The notes under the pieces are model-generated. The model was given only the letters and a program-made list of their open reading frames with translations, had not been told where the DNA came from and made no database searches. Shown in pieces: positions 1 to 6,015 of a stretch of 13,918 bases of DNA. The stretch covers positions 1-13,918 of the forward strand of contig CACXCQ010000061.1 in the NCBI GenBank assembly GCA_902766185.1, given 5' to 3'. How positions within the stretch are numbered: position 1 is the stretch's first letter; each line of letters opens with the position of its first letter. Origin of the DNA: an uncultured Eubacteriales bacterium. Its GTDB lineage: Bacteria; Bacillota; Clostridia; Peptostreptococcales; Anaerovoracaceae. A program made the position numbers and the translations under genes.

Positions 1-27
1 TCGCGGGGAAGGAGTATTTACTAAGGA

Positions 28-2484
28 ATGAAACTGGGAAAACTGAAGACGGGACAGACGAAGATCGCGTTCAGAGAGGAACTGATCGAGTGTCTGGAAA
101 ACAAGTATCACACATCTTTTGAGGACGCGTCAGCTACAGAAATGTACAAAGCGGTGGCCACGGTGGTGAATCAGCAGCTTCTGGAGAAGCGCTGGGACTT
201 CAACCGCAAAGCCCGCGCGGCGCAGCTGGAGCAGGAGGGCCGCAAGAAGATCTACTACTTCTGCATGGAATTCCTGATGGGGCAGTCCCTGAAGAACAAT
301 CTGTATAACCTGAACGAGACCGAGATGGTGGGAGAGATCCTGAAGGCTCGCGGCATGGATCTGGAGGAGCTCTACGAGCAGGAACCGGATGCGGGTCTGG
401 GTAACGGCGGTCTGGGAAGACTGGCCGCCTGCTATCTGGCGGCGCTGACCAGCTGCGGATACGACGCCACCGGATACTGCCTGCGCTATGAATACGGCCT
501 GTTCCGCCAGAAGCTGGTGGACGGCTGGCAGGCGGAGATGCCGGACAACTGGCTGCCCGGCGGCAGGGTCTGGCTCAACGCCAGGGAGGACGAGACCTTC
601 AAGGTCGGGTTCTACGGCAATTACCACGAATACTGGACGGAGAAGGGAATGAAAAACGAGACTCTCAACCAGGAGATCGTGGAGGCCGTTCCCTATGACA
701 TGTACATCAGCGGCGCGGACACGGAAGCGGTCGGCAAGCTGCGGCTGTGGAGATGCCGTGACTCTGAGGGATTCGACATGGCATCCTTCAACAGCGGGGA
801 CTTCACCCGCGCTGCGCAGAACAACAACAAGGCGGAGCTCATCACCAAGGTGCTGTACCCTGCGGACAACATCGAGGAAGGCAAGGAGCTGCGGCTGAAG
901 CAGCAGTACTTCATGGTTTCCGCCAGCTGCCAGAACCTGCTTCGGGACCACTACCGGATGCACCGTACGCTGAACAACCTGGCGGACAAAGTATCGATTC
1001 ACATCAACGACACCCATCCTGCTCTTTGCATCCCTGAACTGATGCGGCTGCTGATGGATGACTACGGATACGATTGGGACAAGGCCTGGGAGATCGTTAC
1101 CGGCACCGTTTCCTACACCAACCACACGGTTCTGGCCGAGGCGCTGGAGAAGTGGAAGGACGATCTGGTTCACATGATGATGCCCAGGATCTATATGATC
1201 ATCCAGGAGATCGACCGCCGGTTCCGCGCGGACATGGAGAAGGTCTTCCCCGGAGATTACGGCAAGATCAATTACATGGCGCCGCTCAGCGACAACCAGG
1301 TGTGGATGGCGAATCTGTCCGTCATCGGCTCCCATCACGTCAACGGCGTTTCCGCGCTCCACTCGGACATCCTGAAGGACGACCTGTTCCACGATTTCTA
1401 TCTGGCGCGGCCGGAGATCTTCACCAACGTGACCAACGGCATCGCCTACCGCAGATGGCTGTGCCAGTCCAACCCGGGGCTTGCGGCTCTGCTGGACGAG
1501 TGCATCGGCGAGGGCTATCGGCATGAGCCGGGCAAGCTGGGCGAATTCGTCAAGTTCGCGGAGGACAAGAGCGTCATCCAAAGGCTGGACCAGGTGAAGC
1601 GGGACAACAAGGTCCGGTTCACCGAGTACCTGAAAAAGGAATGCGGCATCCAGCTGGATCCGGACGCTACGTTCATCACGCAGGCCAAGCGTCTGCACGA
1701 GTACAAGCGTCAGCTGCTGAATGCGCTGCACATCATCAGCCGTTACAATCAGCTGAAGGCCAATCCTGACCTGAACGTTCAGCCTGAGGTCTATCTGTTC
1801 GGCGCCAAGACTGCTCCGAACTACTACGTGGCCAAGGACGTGATCCAGCTGATCTGGAACCTGGGCGAGGAGATCCGCAAAGATCCGGTGATCTCAAAGA
1901 AACTGCAGGTGCACTTCCTGGAGAACTACCGTGTATCCATGGCGGAGAAGCTGATGCCGGCCACCGACATTTCCGAGCAGATCTCGCTGGCGGGCAAGGA
2001 AGCCAGCGGAACCGGCAACATGAAGATGATGATCAACGGCGCAGTGACCATCGGAACCATGGACGGCGCCAATGTGGAAATGTACGAGGCTGTGGGCGAA
2101 GACAATATCTTCATCTTCGGACAGCGTGAGAACGAGGTCGAGCAGCACCTGAGAGAAGGCTACGACAGCAGACTCTACTATCAGGCAAACCGCACCCTGA
2201 AGGAAGCGGTGGATCGTCTCGACCGGGGATTCAACGGACACAGTTTCGACTACATCAAGGATTACCTGCTCCGTCCCACCTACAGCATCGCCGACCCCTA
2301 CATGTGCCTCTACGATTTCGAGGATTACTGCCGGGCCCATGAAGACATCCGGGAAGCTTACATGGATCGGATGCGCTGGGGCAGAATGTCCATCACCAAC
2401 ATCGCCAAGGCAGAACGCTTCGCCGCGGACCGCGCCGTGAAGGAATACGCCGACCGCATCTGGGAGACGAAGCCGGTCGTTTAA
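28..2484 (+). CDS. glgP: Glycogen/alpha-glucan phosphorylase
   Basis: GT35 family enzyme that phosphorolyses alpha-1,4-glucans to glucose-1-phosphate in the cytoplasm, using pyridoxal phosphate (PLP). At 818 residues it is full length for the family. Seen in the sequence: the N-terminal stretch YYFCMEFLMGQSLKNNLYNL, the glycine-rich GNGGLGRLAACYL motif, and the PLP-binding region EASGTGNMKMMINGA followed by IGTMDGANVEM. The Lys that forms the Schiff base with PLP is about residue 666. The start at 28 is the only choice, because the in-frame codon at 22-24 is a stop. A GGAAGGAG Shine-Dalgarno lies at 7-14, a rather long 13 nt away. What precedes the gene is outside the window, so operon membership upstream is unknown. 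No other glycogen genes are visible. Downstream comes a terminator hairpin about 200 bp after the stop. Identity is very secure; the preferred glucan (glycogen, starch or maltodextrin) cannot be told. Confidence 0.97.
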   Translation: MKLGKLKTGQTKIAFREELIECLENKYHTSFEDASATEMYKAVATVVNQQLLEKRWDFNRKARAAQLEQEGRKKIYYFCMEFLMGQSLKNNLYNLNETEMVGEILKARGMDLEELYEQEPDAGLGNGGLGRLAACYLAALTSCGYDATGYCLRYEYGLFRQKLVDGWQAEMPDNWLPGGRVWLNAREDETFKVGFYGNYHEYWTEKGMKNETLNQEIVEAVPYDMYISGADTEAVGKLRLWRCRDSEGFDMASFNSGDFTRAAQNNNKAELITKVLYPADNIEEGKELRLKQQYFMVSASCQNLLRDHYRMHRTLNNLADKVSIHINDTHPALCIPELMRLLMDDYGYDWDKAWEIVTGTVSYTNHTVLAEALEKWKDDLVHMMMPRIYMIIQEIDRRFRADMEKVFPGDYGKINYMAPLSDNQVWMANLSVIGSHHVNGVSALHSDILKDDLFHDFYLARPEIFTNVTNGIAYRRWLCQSNPGLAALLDECIGEGYRHEPGKLGEFVKFAEDKSVIQRLDQVKRDNKVRFTEYLKKECGIQLDPDATFITQAKRLHEYKRQLLNALHIISRYNQLKANPDLNVQPEVYLFGAKTAPNYYVAKDVIQLIWNLGEEIRKDPVISKKLQVHFLENYRVSMAEKLMPATDISEQISLAGKEASGTGNMKMMINGAVTIGTMDGANVEMYEAVGEDNIFIFGQRENEVEQHLREGYDSRLYYQANRTLKEAVDRLDRGFNGHSFDYIKDYLLRPTYSIADPYMCLYDFEDYCRAHEDIREAYMDRMRWGRMSITNIAKAERFAADRAVKEYADRIWETKPVV

Positions 2485-2504
2485 GCCGCACCGTGCCCCC
2501 CCTG

Positions 2505-2624
2505 AGAGCCCGCGCCAGCACCGCCGTCGGCAGCGCCACTGGCACCGCCACTGTTGGCACCGCCGCTGTTGGCACCGCCACTGTCGGCACCGCCGGCCCG
2601 AAGAGCCCGCGCCAGCACCGCCGT
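2505..2624. repeat. GC-rich minisatellite: 15-bp tandem units framed by a 23-bp direct repeat
   Basis: Three and a half tandem copies of a 15-bp unit close to GGCACCGCCACTGTT lie at 2541-2594, differing at single positions. They are framed by two identical 23-bp direct repeats at 2505-2527 and 2602-2624, 97 bp apart. The block sits in the 3' untranslated part of glgP, ahead of its terminator. Read as protein it gives only low-complexity Gly/Ala/Thr pentapeptides, so I do not treat it as coding. Confidence 0.8.
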
Positions 2625-2652
2625 GCGGTACCCTCGCTCGGTCCTCGTCGCT

Positions 2653-2768
2653 GGCAGATGCTGCGGCTCGCTCATAGAGAATAGAAATCCGGGAAAACTC
2701 GCTCCTTCGGAGCTCAGACATTCCCGGATTTTTTTCTATTCTCTGATTTCGCTTCGCCGGCATCTGCC
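2653..2768. repeat. Nested inverted-repeat element (about 116 bp) around the glgP terminator
   Basis: Outer arms GGCAGATGC (2653-2661) and GCATCTGCC (2760-2768) are perfect complements. Inside lies a 20-bp complementary pair, 2676-2695 against 2721-2744, interrupted only by four extra T on the right arm. At the centre is a small hairpin, GCTCC/GGAGC. The three-level nesting suggests a discrete, possibly dispersed, element rather than a bare terminator. Confidence 0.65.
2688..2735 (+). terminator. Intrinsic terminator of glgP
   Basis: A TCCGGGAA / TTCCCGGA stem is followed at once by a run of seven T on the plus strand (2729-2735), the classical rho-independent form. It lies between convergent glgP and the metallopeptidase gene. 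The longer surrounding stem could also slow minus-strand transcription, but that strand has no comparable U-run. Confidence 0.8.
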
Positions 2769-2872
2769 GCGCTCCTGCGGAATCCGCTCGGGCACCGGAC
2801 GGCGTGGCTGGCGACCACTTTCGGCGGCCCGGCAGCGGCATTTCGCTTGGCGCCTCTCTTATTTGGCGGCGC

Positions 2873-3232
2873 TCACTTTCGGGCAAAATACTCGCGGAGC
2901 TGTTCCTCGTCTTTGATCTCCAGGCCGCGTTCACCGGCCAGAGACTCAATGTGATGCGTGAACTCGTGGCGAAGGACTTCCCGAAGTTCCTCGGTCAGCT
3001 GCTCCTCGTCCATCCAGCTGTACATGGCCTCGAAAGAACCGTAGTAGATCTTGATCATCCGGCCCATGTTGGAAGAGGTGATGTACTCGCCCAGGATCAT
3101 CAGATCAGATCCGTGCGGGCTGTGCTTCGCTTCGGGAACCAGAAGGATCCCGCCGTTCAAGTGACGGTAAAATTCAGGCGGAAGTTCTTCCGCCAGCATA
3201 TCCAGTATATCGCCTACCTGATGAATGTTCAT
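2873..3232 (-). CDS. Small zincin-like metallopeptidase family protein
   Basis: A 119-residue soluble protein of the zincin-like metallopeptidase family (Pfam Zincin_1 type), widespread in Clostridia and Actinobacteria. The C-terminal half carries the zinc-binding HExxH motif as RHEFTHHIESLAGERGLE: H89, E90 and H93 are the expected ligands and catalytic Glu. The LAGERGLEIKDE stretch downstream is characteristic of the family. The length is normal. No signal peptide or membrane segment is seen, so it should act in the cytoplasm; the substrate is unknown for the family. The start at 3232 is supported by GGGAG nine bases upstream. The gene is monocistronic, converges with glgP and has its own promoter at 3290-3318. 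Confidence 0.88.
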   Translation of the reverse strand: MNIHQVGDILDMLAEELPPEFYRHLNGGILLVPEAKHSPHGSDLMILGEYITSSNMGRMIKIYYGSFEAMYSWMDEEQLTEELREVLRHEFTHHIESLAGERGLEIKDEEQLREYFARK

Positions 3233-3289
3233 GATCAGAGTCTCCCTTGCTCGTCTGCTGATTCTTGACTGTGTCGCGTATTAACTATG

Positions 3290-3318
3290 ATTATGAAGGC
3301 TTTTGTTGTCGAAATCAA
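3290..3318 (-). promoter_or_regulatory. Promoter for the metallopeptidase gene
   Basis: On the minus strand a -35 TTGATT (3313-3318) and a -10 CATAAT (3290-3295) are separated by exactly 17 nt. This would place the transcription start near 3283 and give a leader of about 50 nt to the ATG at 3232. The spacing and hexamers fit a sigma-A promoter; it is not tested. Confidence 0.6.
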
Positions 3319-3338
3319 GGATGATGTGTGACCATCAT

Positions 3339-3557
3339 GAGATAATCGGTCAAGCCCGGATAGTGGTGTAGAGAATATTCTCGGTCATTCCTGACAGACA
3401 GCATTCCAACGGGCGGGTCTGTGGAAAAACCAGGCTGGCGGTGGGCAGGTGATGCTGCGCATCACCTGCCCACCGCCAGCCTTGCCTATCCACAGCCTCT
3501 CCACACAACGAACCGAACGGTATCTACACCATTGTTTAGACTTGACCAGATAATCTC
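3339..3557. repeat. Imperfect palindrome of about 219 bp with a perfect 24-bp central stem
   Basis: Four pairs of arms are nested about a centre near 3457. Arms 3432-3455 and 3459-3482 are perfectly complementary over 24 bp with a 3-nt TGC loop. Arms 3419-3425 and 3489-3495 are CTGTGGA/TCCACAG. Arms 3364-3372 and 3523-3531 are TGGTGTAGA/TCTACACCA. Arms 3339-3354 and 3541-3557 match over about 15 positions with one mismatch and one indel. The segments between arms diverge, and the left side is longer by about 14-19 nt. No transposase gene is inside. It resembles a MITE-like or relic palindromic element. No U-run follows the stem, so it is not a standard terminator. Confidence 0.7.
3371..3382. 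repeat. 12-bp perfect palindrome GAGAATATTCTC
   Basis: A perfect self-complementary 12-mer inside the left arm of the large palindrome, with no counterpart in the right arm. It could be an operator-like site or an insertion into one arm; nothing in the sequence decides. Confidence 0.4.
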
Positions 3558-3646
3558 CGGAACGAGCATAGCACGGTTCTAGAATCATGACATCATTCGC
3601 ACTGGAGTAGAACGTTGTCTGCACGGCGGACTGTTATGAGTCCTTT

Positions 3647-3781
3647 CTGCAGGATATTGATTTTTAAATCCTGCAGAACACCATCGATTACACAATTGCT
3701 GCAGGAAACGGTGTTTGTTGCTTGATTTTTGATGCGAAAGCCTGCAGTGCAGGTGGAAAAAACGGTCTGCTGCAGGAAACG
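3647..3781. repeat. Two diverged tandem repeats (54 and 60 bp) with clustered CTGCAG
   Basis: Copy 1 (3657-3710) and copy 2 (3722-3781) both begin TTGATTTTT, contain CCTGCAG near the middle and end GCTGCAGGAAACG. Copy 2 is 6 nt longer. CTGCAG occurs five times within 129 bp (3647, 3671, 3699, 3742, 3770). The first two form an 11-bp inverted repeat (TTCTGCAGGAT / ATCCTGCAGAA). Reverse translation of both copies gives the similar strings RFLQQ...C.AGF..KNQ, but in different frames, so any coding origin is now broken. Confidence 0.6.
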
Positions 3782-3824
3782 CTCCGGAGCGCAAGTCGTC
3801 AATGGCGGATCCAGGTCGTCCAAC

Positions 3825-3861
3825 AAAAAAAACGCCCGAAATGTTTCCATTTCGAGCGGGC
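3825..3861 (-). terminator. Intrinsic terminator of the aroB-aroA-DUF4234 unit
   Basis: Read on the minus strand, GCCC plus GAAATG pairs with CATTTC plus GGGC (3834-3843 with 3848-3861), with a 4-nt loop and a 4-nt bulge. Eight T follow (3825-3832). It lies about 90 nt downstream of the DUF4234 stop and is the only good terminator on that strand for the three-gene unit. Confidence 0.8.
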
Positions 3862-3886
3862 TGGTTTCTCGCACAGCTCCCACACG

Positions 3887-3919
3887 GTTCCAACTCAGTT
3901 CCAACTCAGTTCCAACTTG
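3887..3919. repeat. Three tandem 11-bp repeats (GTTCCAACTCA)
   Basis: Units at 3887-3897 and 3898-3908 are identical, and 3909-3919 differs at the last two bases. They lie in the 3' untranslated region between the DUF4234 stop and the terminator. The 11-bp period is close to one helical turn, so a protein-binding array is possible, but simple slippage is the more economical explanation. Confidence 0.7.
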
Positions 3920-3948
3920 GTCTGACCCGGCACTGGCTCTGCGCTAAC

Positions 3949-4617
3949 TCAGTTGGTTCCGCCTGTGCCGTCCGGGGTGTCGAGATCCGCGTCATCTTCG
4001 AGATCCGCGTCATCAGCCGGTTCCAATGCATCGCTGGCGACGCCGGCGCCGGTGAGGAAGAGGCTGCGCTTGCCGTCGGCGGTGGCCAGGGCATCGACCA
4101 TTTCTTCGTCCTCGGCCAGGTCGGCTTCATAAGCGGCTGCCCTGTCTTTGTAGCGCTGGGCGATGTCCGCCTCCGGCGAGTGGTTGAACCGGTTGGGATC
4201 GTAGGGGCGGGTGCCCAGTCCGCGCATGCGCAAAAGCTGGTTGATCCGGTCCTGCATCAGGGCCTGATTGACGATGTAAGTGACACCGATGAGGTAGTTG
4301 AAAAGCTGGAGCACGAGGTAAAGCGAGGGGCAGTCATTGGCCTCCATGCTCCCCCGGGCCTGGGCTTCATCCCGGAACTTGACCCCCTGGCGGTAGGCCC
4401 AGTAGACGGTATAGAGTCCCAGAGTAACGATGGACAGAATGAGGACCATCGCCGGGCTGGGCTCGTTGCGCAGACCCAGCAGGCGGTTGGTGTCCTTTTG
4501 CAGCTGGTACAGCCAGTAGAGGGAATAGATGCCGAAAGTGATGAAGGAATAGACCACGGCCATGACCAGGTTGCGCTCCTTCACTTCATATGATGCGTCG
4601 TATGATGTGTCGTACAT
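3949..4617 (-). CDS. DUF4234-type membrane protein with acidic C-terminal tail
   Basis: A 222-residue protein. Residues 11-130 match the DUF4234 pattern: a charged start (KERN), then a helix reading SFITFGIYSLYWLYQLQKDT, then a second similar unit LSIVTLGLYTVYWAYRQG, and a third hydrophobic stretch about 98-118. So there are three to four membrane segments, with repeated T.G.Y..YW motifs. Residues 150-222 are hydrophilic and strongly acidic (ALEPADDADLEDDADLD), partly encoded by a short tandem DNA repeat. The family function is unknown. The start at 4617 is preceded by GGGAGAGGA at a good distance. It lies 18 bp after the aroA-like gene and before the terminator, so it is almost surely cotranscribed with it. 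Any functional link to the shikimate genes is inference. Confidence 0.85.
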   Translation of the reverse strand: MYDTSYDASYEVKERNLVMAVVYSFITFGIYSLYWLYQLQKDTNRLLGLRNEPSPAMVLILSIVTLGLYTVYWAYRQGVKFRDEAQARGSMEANDCPSLYLVLQLFNYLIGVTYIVNQALMQDRINQLLRMRGLGTRPYDPNRFNHSPEADIAQRYKDRAAAYEADLAEDEEMVDALATADGKRSLFLTGAGVASDALEPADDADLEDDADLDTPDGTGGTN

Positions 4618-4635
4618 GCTCAGATCCTCTCCCGC

Positions 4636-5922
4636 TTACTTTTCGATGCGGCCGCCCAGCCGGAAATAATCCTCGAAGAAGTCGGGGTACTTCTTGTTGA
4701 TGACCCCGGCGTTTCTGATGGTGACCGGCATTCTGCAAATGCAGGACGCGGCAGTGGCGACCATGACGATGATGGGATCGCCTGCGGCGTCGATCTCCCC
4801 GCCGGAAAGAATGGCCTTGCCAGTGAAGGAGAAGCCTGAGCCTCCGTCGGAGATGTCCGCCTCAAAGGCATCCAGGACACGGAACACCGAGGCGAAAGTT
4901 TCGCTGTCGATGCCGGTGAGCATGGAGGTGCCGGCGGCATTGGCCATGATCACCGACAGGATCGGGACCAGCTCGTGGATACGGGAGGCGTTGATGTTGC
5001 AGCCCTTCAGTGAACCGGAGACCACGTTGGCGCTGTCGGTGCCCTGCCCGGTGCCCGCGCCCAGAGAGTGGAGCTTGTCCAGGATCTGCCGGGCAGCCTG
5101 ATGGGAATCACCGGACAGTCCCCGCACGGTCACGTTTCCGCCCAGAGCTCCGCAGCCCAGCCAGAAAGCGGCCCGCGTCCAGTCTCCCTCAAGGCTCACC
5201 GTTTCCGGAATGCAGAAGGTCTGATTGCCGGGGATATCGTAGTACGGATATCCGTAGTCGTCCACGGAGCGCAGGATCGTTACCCCGTACTGCCGCAGCA
5301 CGGAAATGGCCATGTCCGGAAGCTCGAGGGATTCCGGCATGGTGGTCATGCGAAGGGAGCTGTTCCCCTCGAGAAGAGGCAGGGACAGCAGGAGCCCGGC
5401 CACAAAGAACGGGCTTTCCCTTCCCGTCAGAGAGAAGGAGCCGTACTCCATGCGCTTGGTCATGGTGCAGATCTCGTGGATCCGGTCGCGGTCCCGCCGT
5501 TTGATCTTCAGCGTACCCTTGCTGAAGGATACTCCGCGGCGCTTCAGCGCGTCCACCATGGGCAGAACGGCGCTGTTGGGAAAATCTCCGGTGCCGGTGA
5601 AAGAGACCTTCTGCTTCGTGGCGGCGGCGATGGGCATCATCATATGAAAAGCCTGCAGATTGTCACCCACAAAAAGCGTGGGCGCGTCTTCGTTCAGCAC
5701 CTTGAAGCACCGGTGGATCACGTCAAGATCCTCCGACCAGCACCCGGGCAGCCGGGTATAGTCCTTGGCCCTTCCTGTATTTGCGTCCGCAGGATCCGAC
5801 ATCCCGCTGGCCGCTTGGTGCAGCGCGAGAGACTGGCACGTAGCGTGAAGCAGGCTGTAGGAAAGGGACGGCCGCGCGATGATCGTCCCGTTCAGTTTAG
5901 TTGGATGCAAAGTGATATCCAT
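4636..5922 (-). CDS. aroA: EPSP synthase-like protein (AroA paralogue) lacking canonical active-site residues
   Basis: 428 residues, normal for 3-phosphoshikimate 1-carboxyvinyltransferase, and alignable almost without gaps to Clostridia AroA from memory of the family. Scaffold features are kept: residues 96-101 (MPIAAA), VDAL 123-126, EGDW 245-248, LVPILSV 318-324 and KYPDFFEDY 411-419. Active-site motifs are not. PSKS...R reads PSLSYSLL (K to L20, R to L25). G(E/N)SGSTLR reads GDNLQAFH 86-93. The RP motif reads SA 117-118. SSQ reads SPF 170-172. QGD reads QAA 275-277. The general-base PD reads HE 316-317. KE(S/T)DR reads about SETFA, and DHR reads DPI 382-384. Only the C-terminal Lys (K410) survives. 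The frame is intact and AAGGA precedes the start, so it looks maintained rather than decayed. It probably does not catalyse the AroA reaction; whether it is regulatory, structural or has a new activity is unknown. Cotranscribed with aroB. Confidence 0.85.
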   Translation of the reverse strand: MDITLHPTKLNGTIIARPSLSYSLLHATCQSLALHQAASGMSDPADANTGRAKDYTRLPGCWSEDLDVIHRCFKVLNEDAPTLFVGDNLQAFHMMMPIAAATKQKVSFTGTGDFPNSAVLPMVDALKRRGVSFSKGTLKIKRRDRDRIHEICTMTKRMEYGSFSLTGRESPFFVAGLLLSLPLLEGNSSLRMTTMPESLELPDMAISVLRQYGVTILRSVDDYGYPYYDIPGNQTFCIPETVSLEGDWTRAAFWLGCGALGGNVTVRGLSGDSHQAARQILDKLHSLGAGTGQGTDSANVVSGSLKGCNINASRIHELVPILSVIMANAAGTSMLTGIDSETFASVFRVLDAFEADISDGGSGFSFTGKAILSGGEIDAAGDPIIVMVATAASCICRMPVTIRNAGVINKKYPDFFEDYFRLGGRIEK

Positions 5923-6015
5923 GGTTAACGTCCTTTCGGTTGTTCAGGTCTGCAGTTGATTGCGGTTTCGGTTCGTCAGCCGGGTCTGCGGGGCAGGTTC
6001 CTCAGCCGTGCGGGC

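Larger units (their letters stand above)
3233..3948. other. 716-bp non-coding, repeat-rich intergenic region
   Basis: Besides the promoter, palindrome, diverged repeats, terminator and 11-bp repeats listed separately, I find no convincing gene. The minus-strand reading frames here (about 80-103 codons) lack good Shine-Dalgarno sites and family resemblance, and they run through the palindrome and the repeats. The composition is visibly less GC-rich than the flanking genes. That fits relic or mobile DNA lying between two transcription units. Confidence 0.6.

Noticed and set aside
130..1731. 533-codon open frame on the minus strand opposite glgP
   Set aside because: It is antisense to a fully conserved glgP, shows Val/Leu/Gln-rich shadow composition and no family resemblance. 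Long antisense frames are common in GC-rich genes.
2541..2594. Possible CRISPR array
   Set aside because: Units are 15 bp, contiguous and GC-rich, with no unique spacers and no cas genes nearby.
3385..3904. Minus-strand frames of 79-103 codons in the intergenic region, considered as transposase remnants or small genes
   Set aside because: They read through the perfect palindrome and the diverged repeats, lack Shine-Dalgarno sites and resemble no transposase I know. The repeat copies are in different frames.
4636..5922. Calling the aroA-like gene a pseudogene
   Set aside because: No frameshift or internal stop; normal length, a good ribosome-binding site and preserved core motifs argue that it is maintained.
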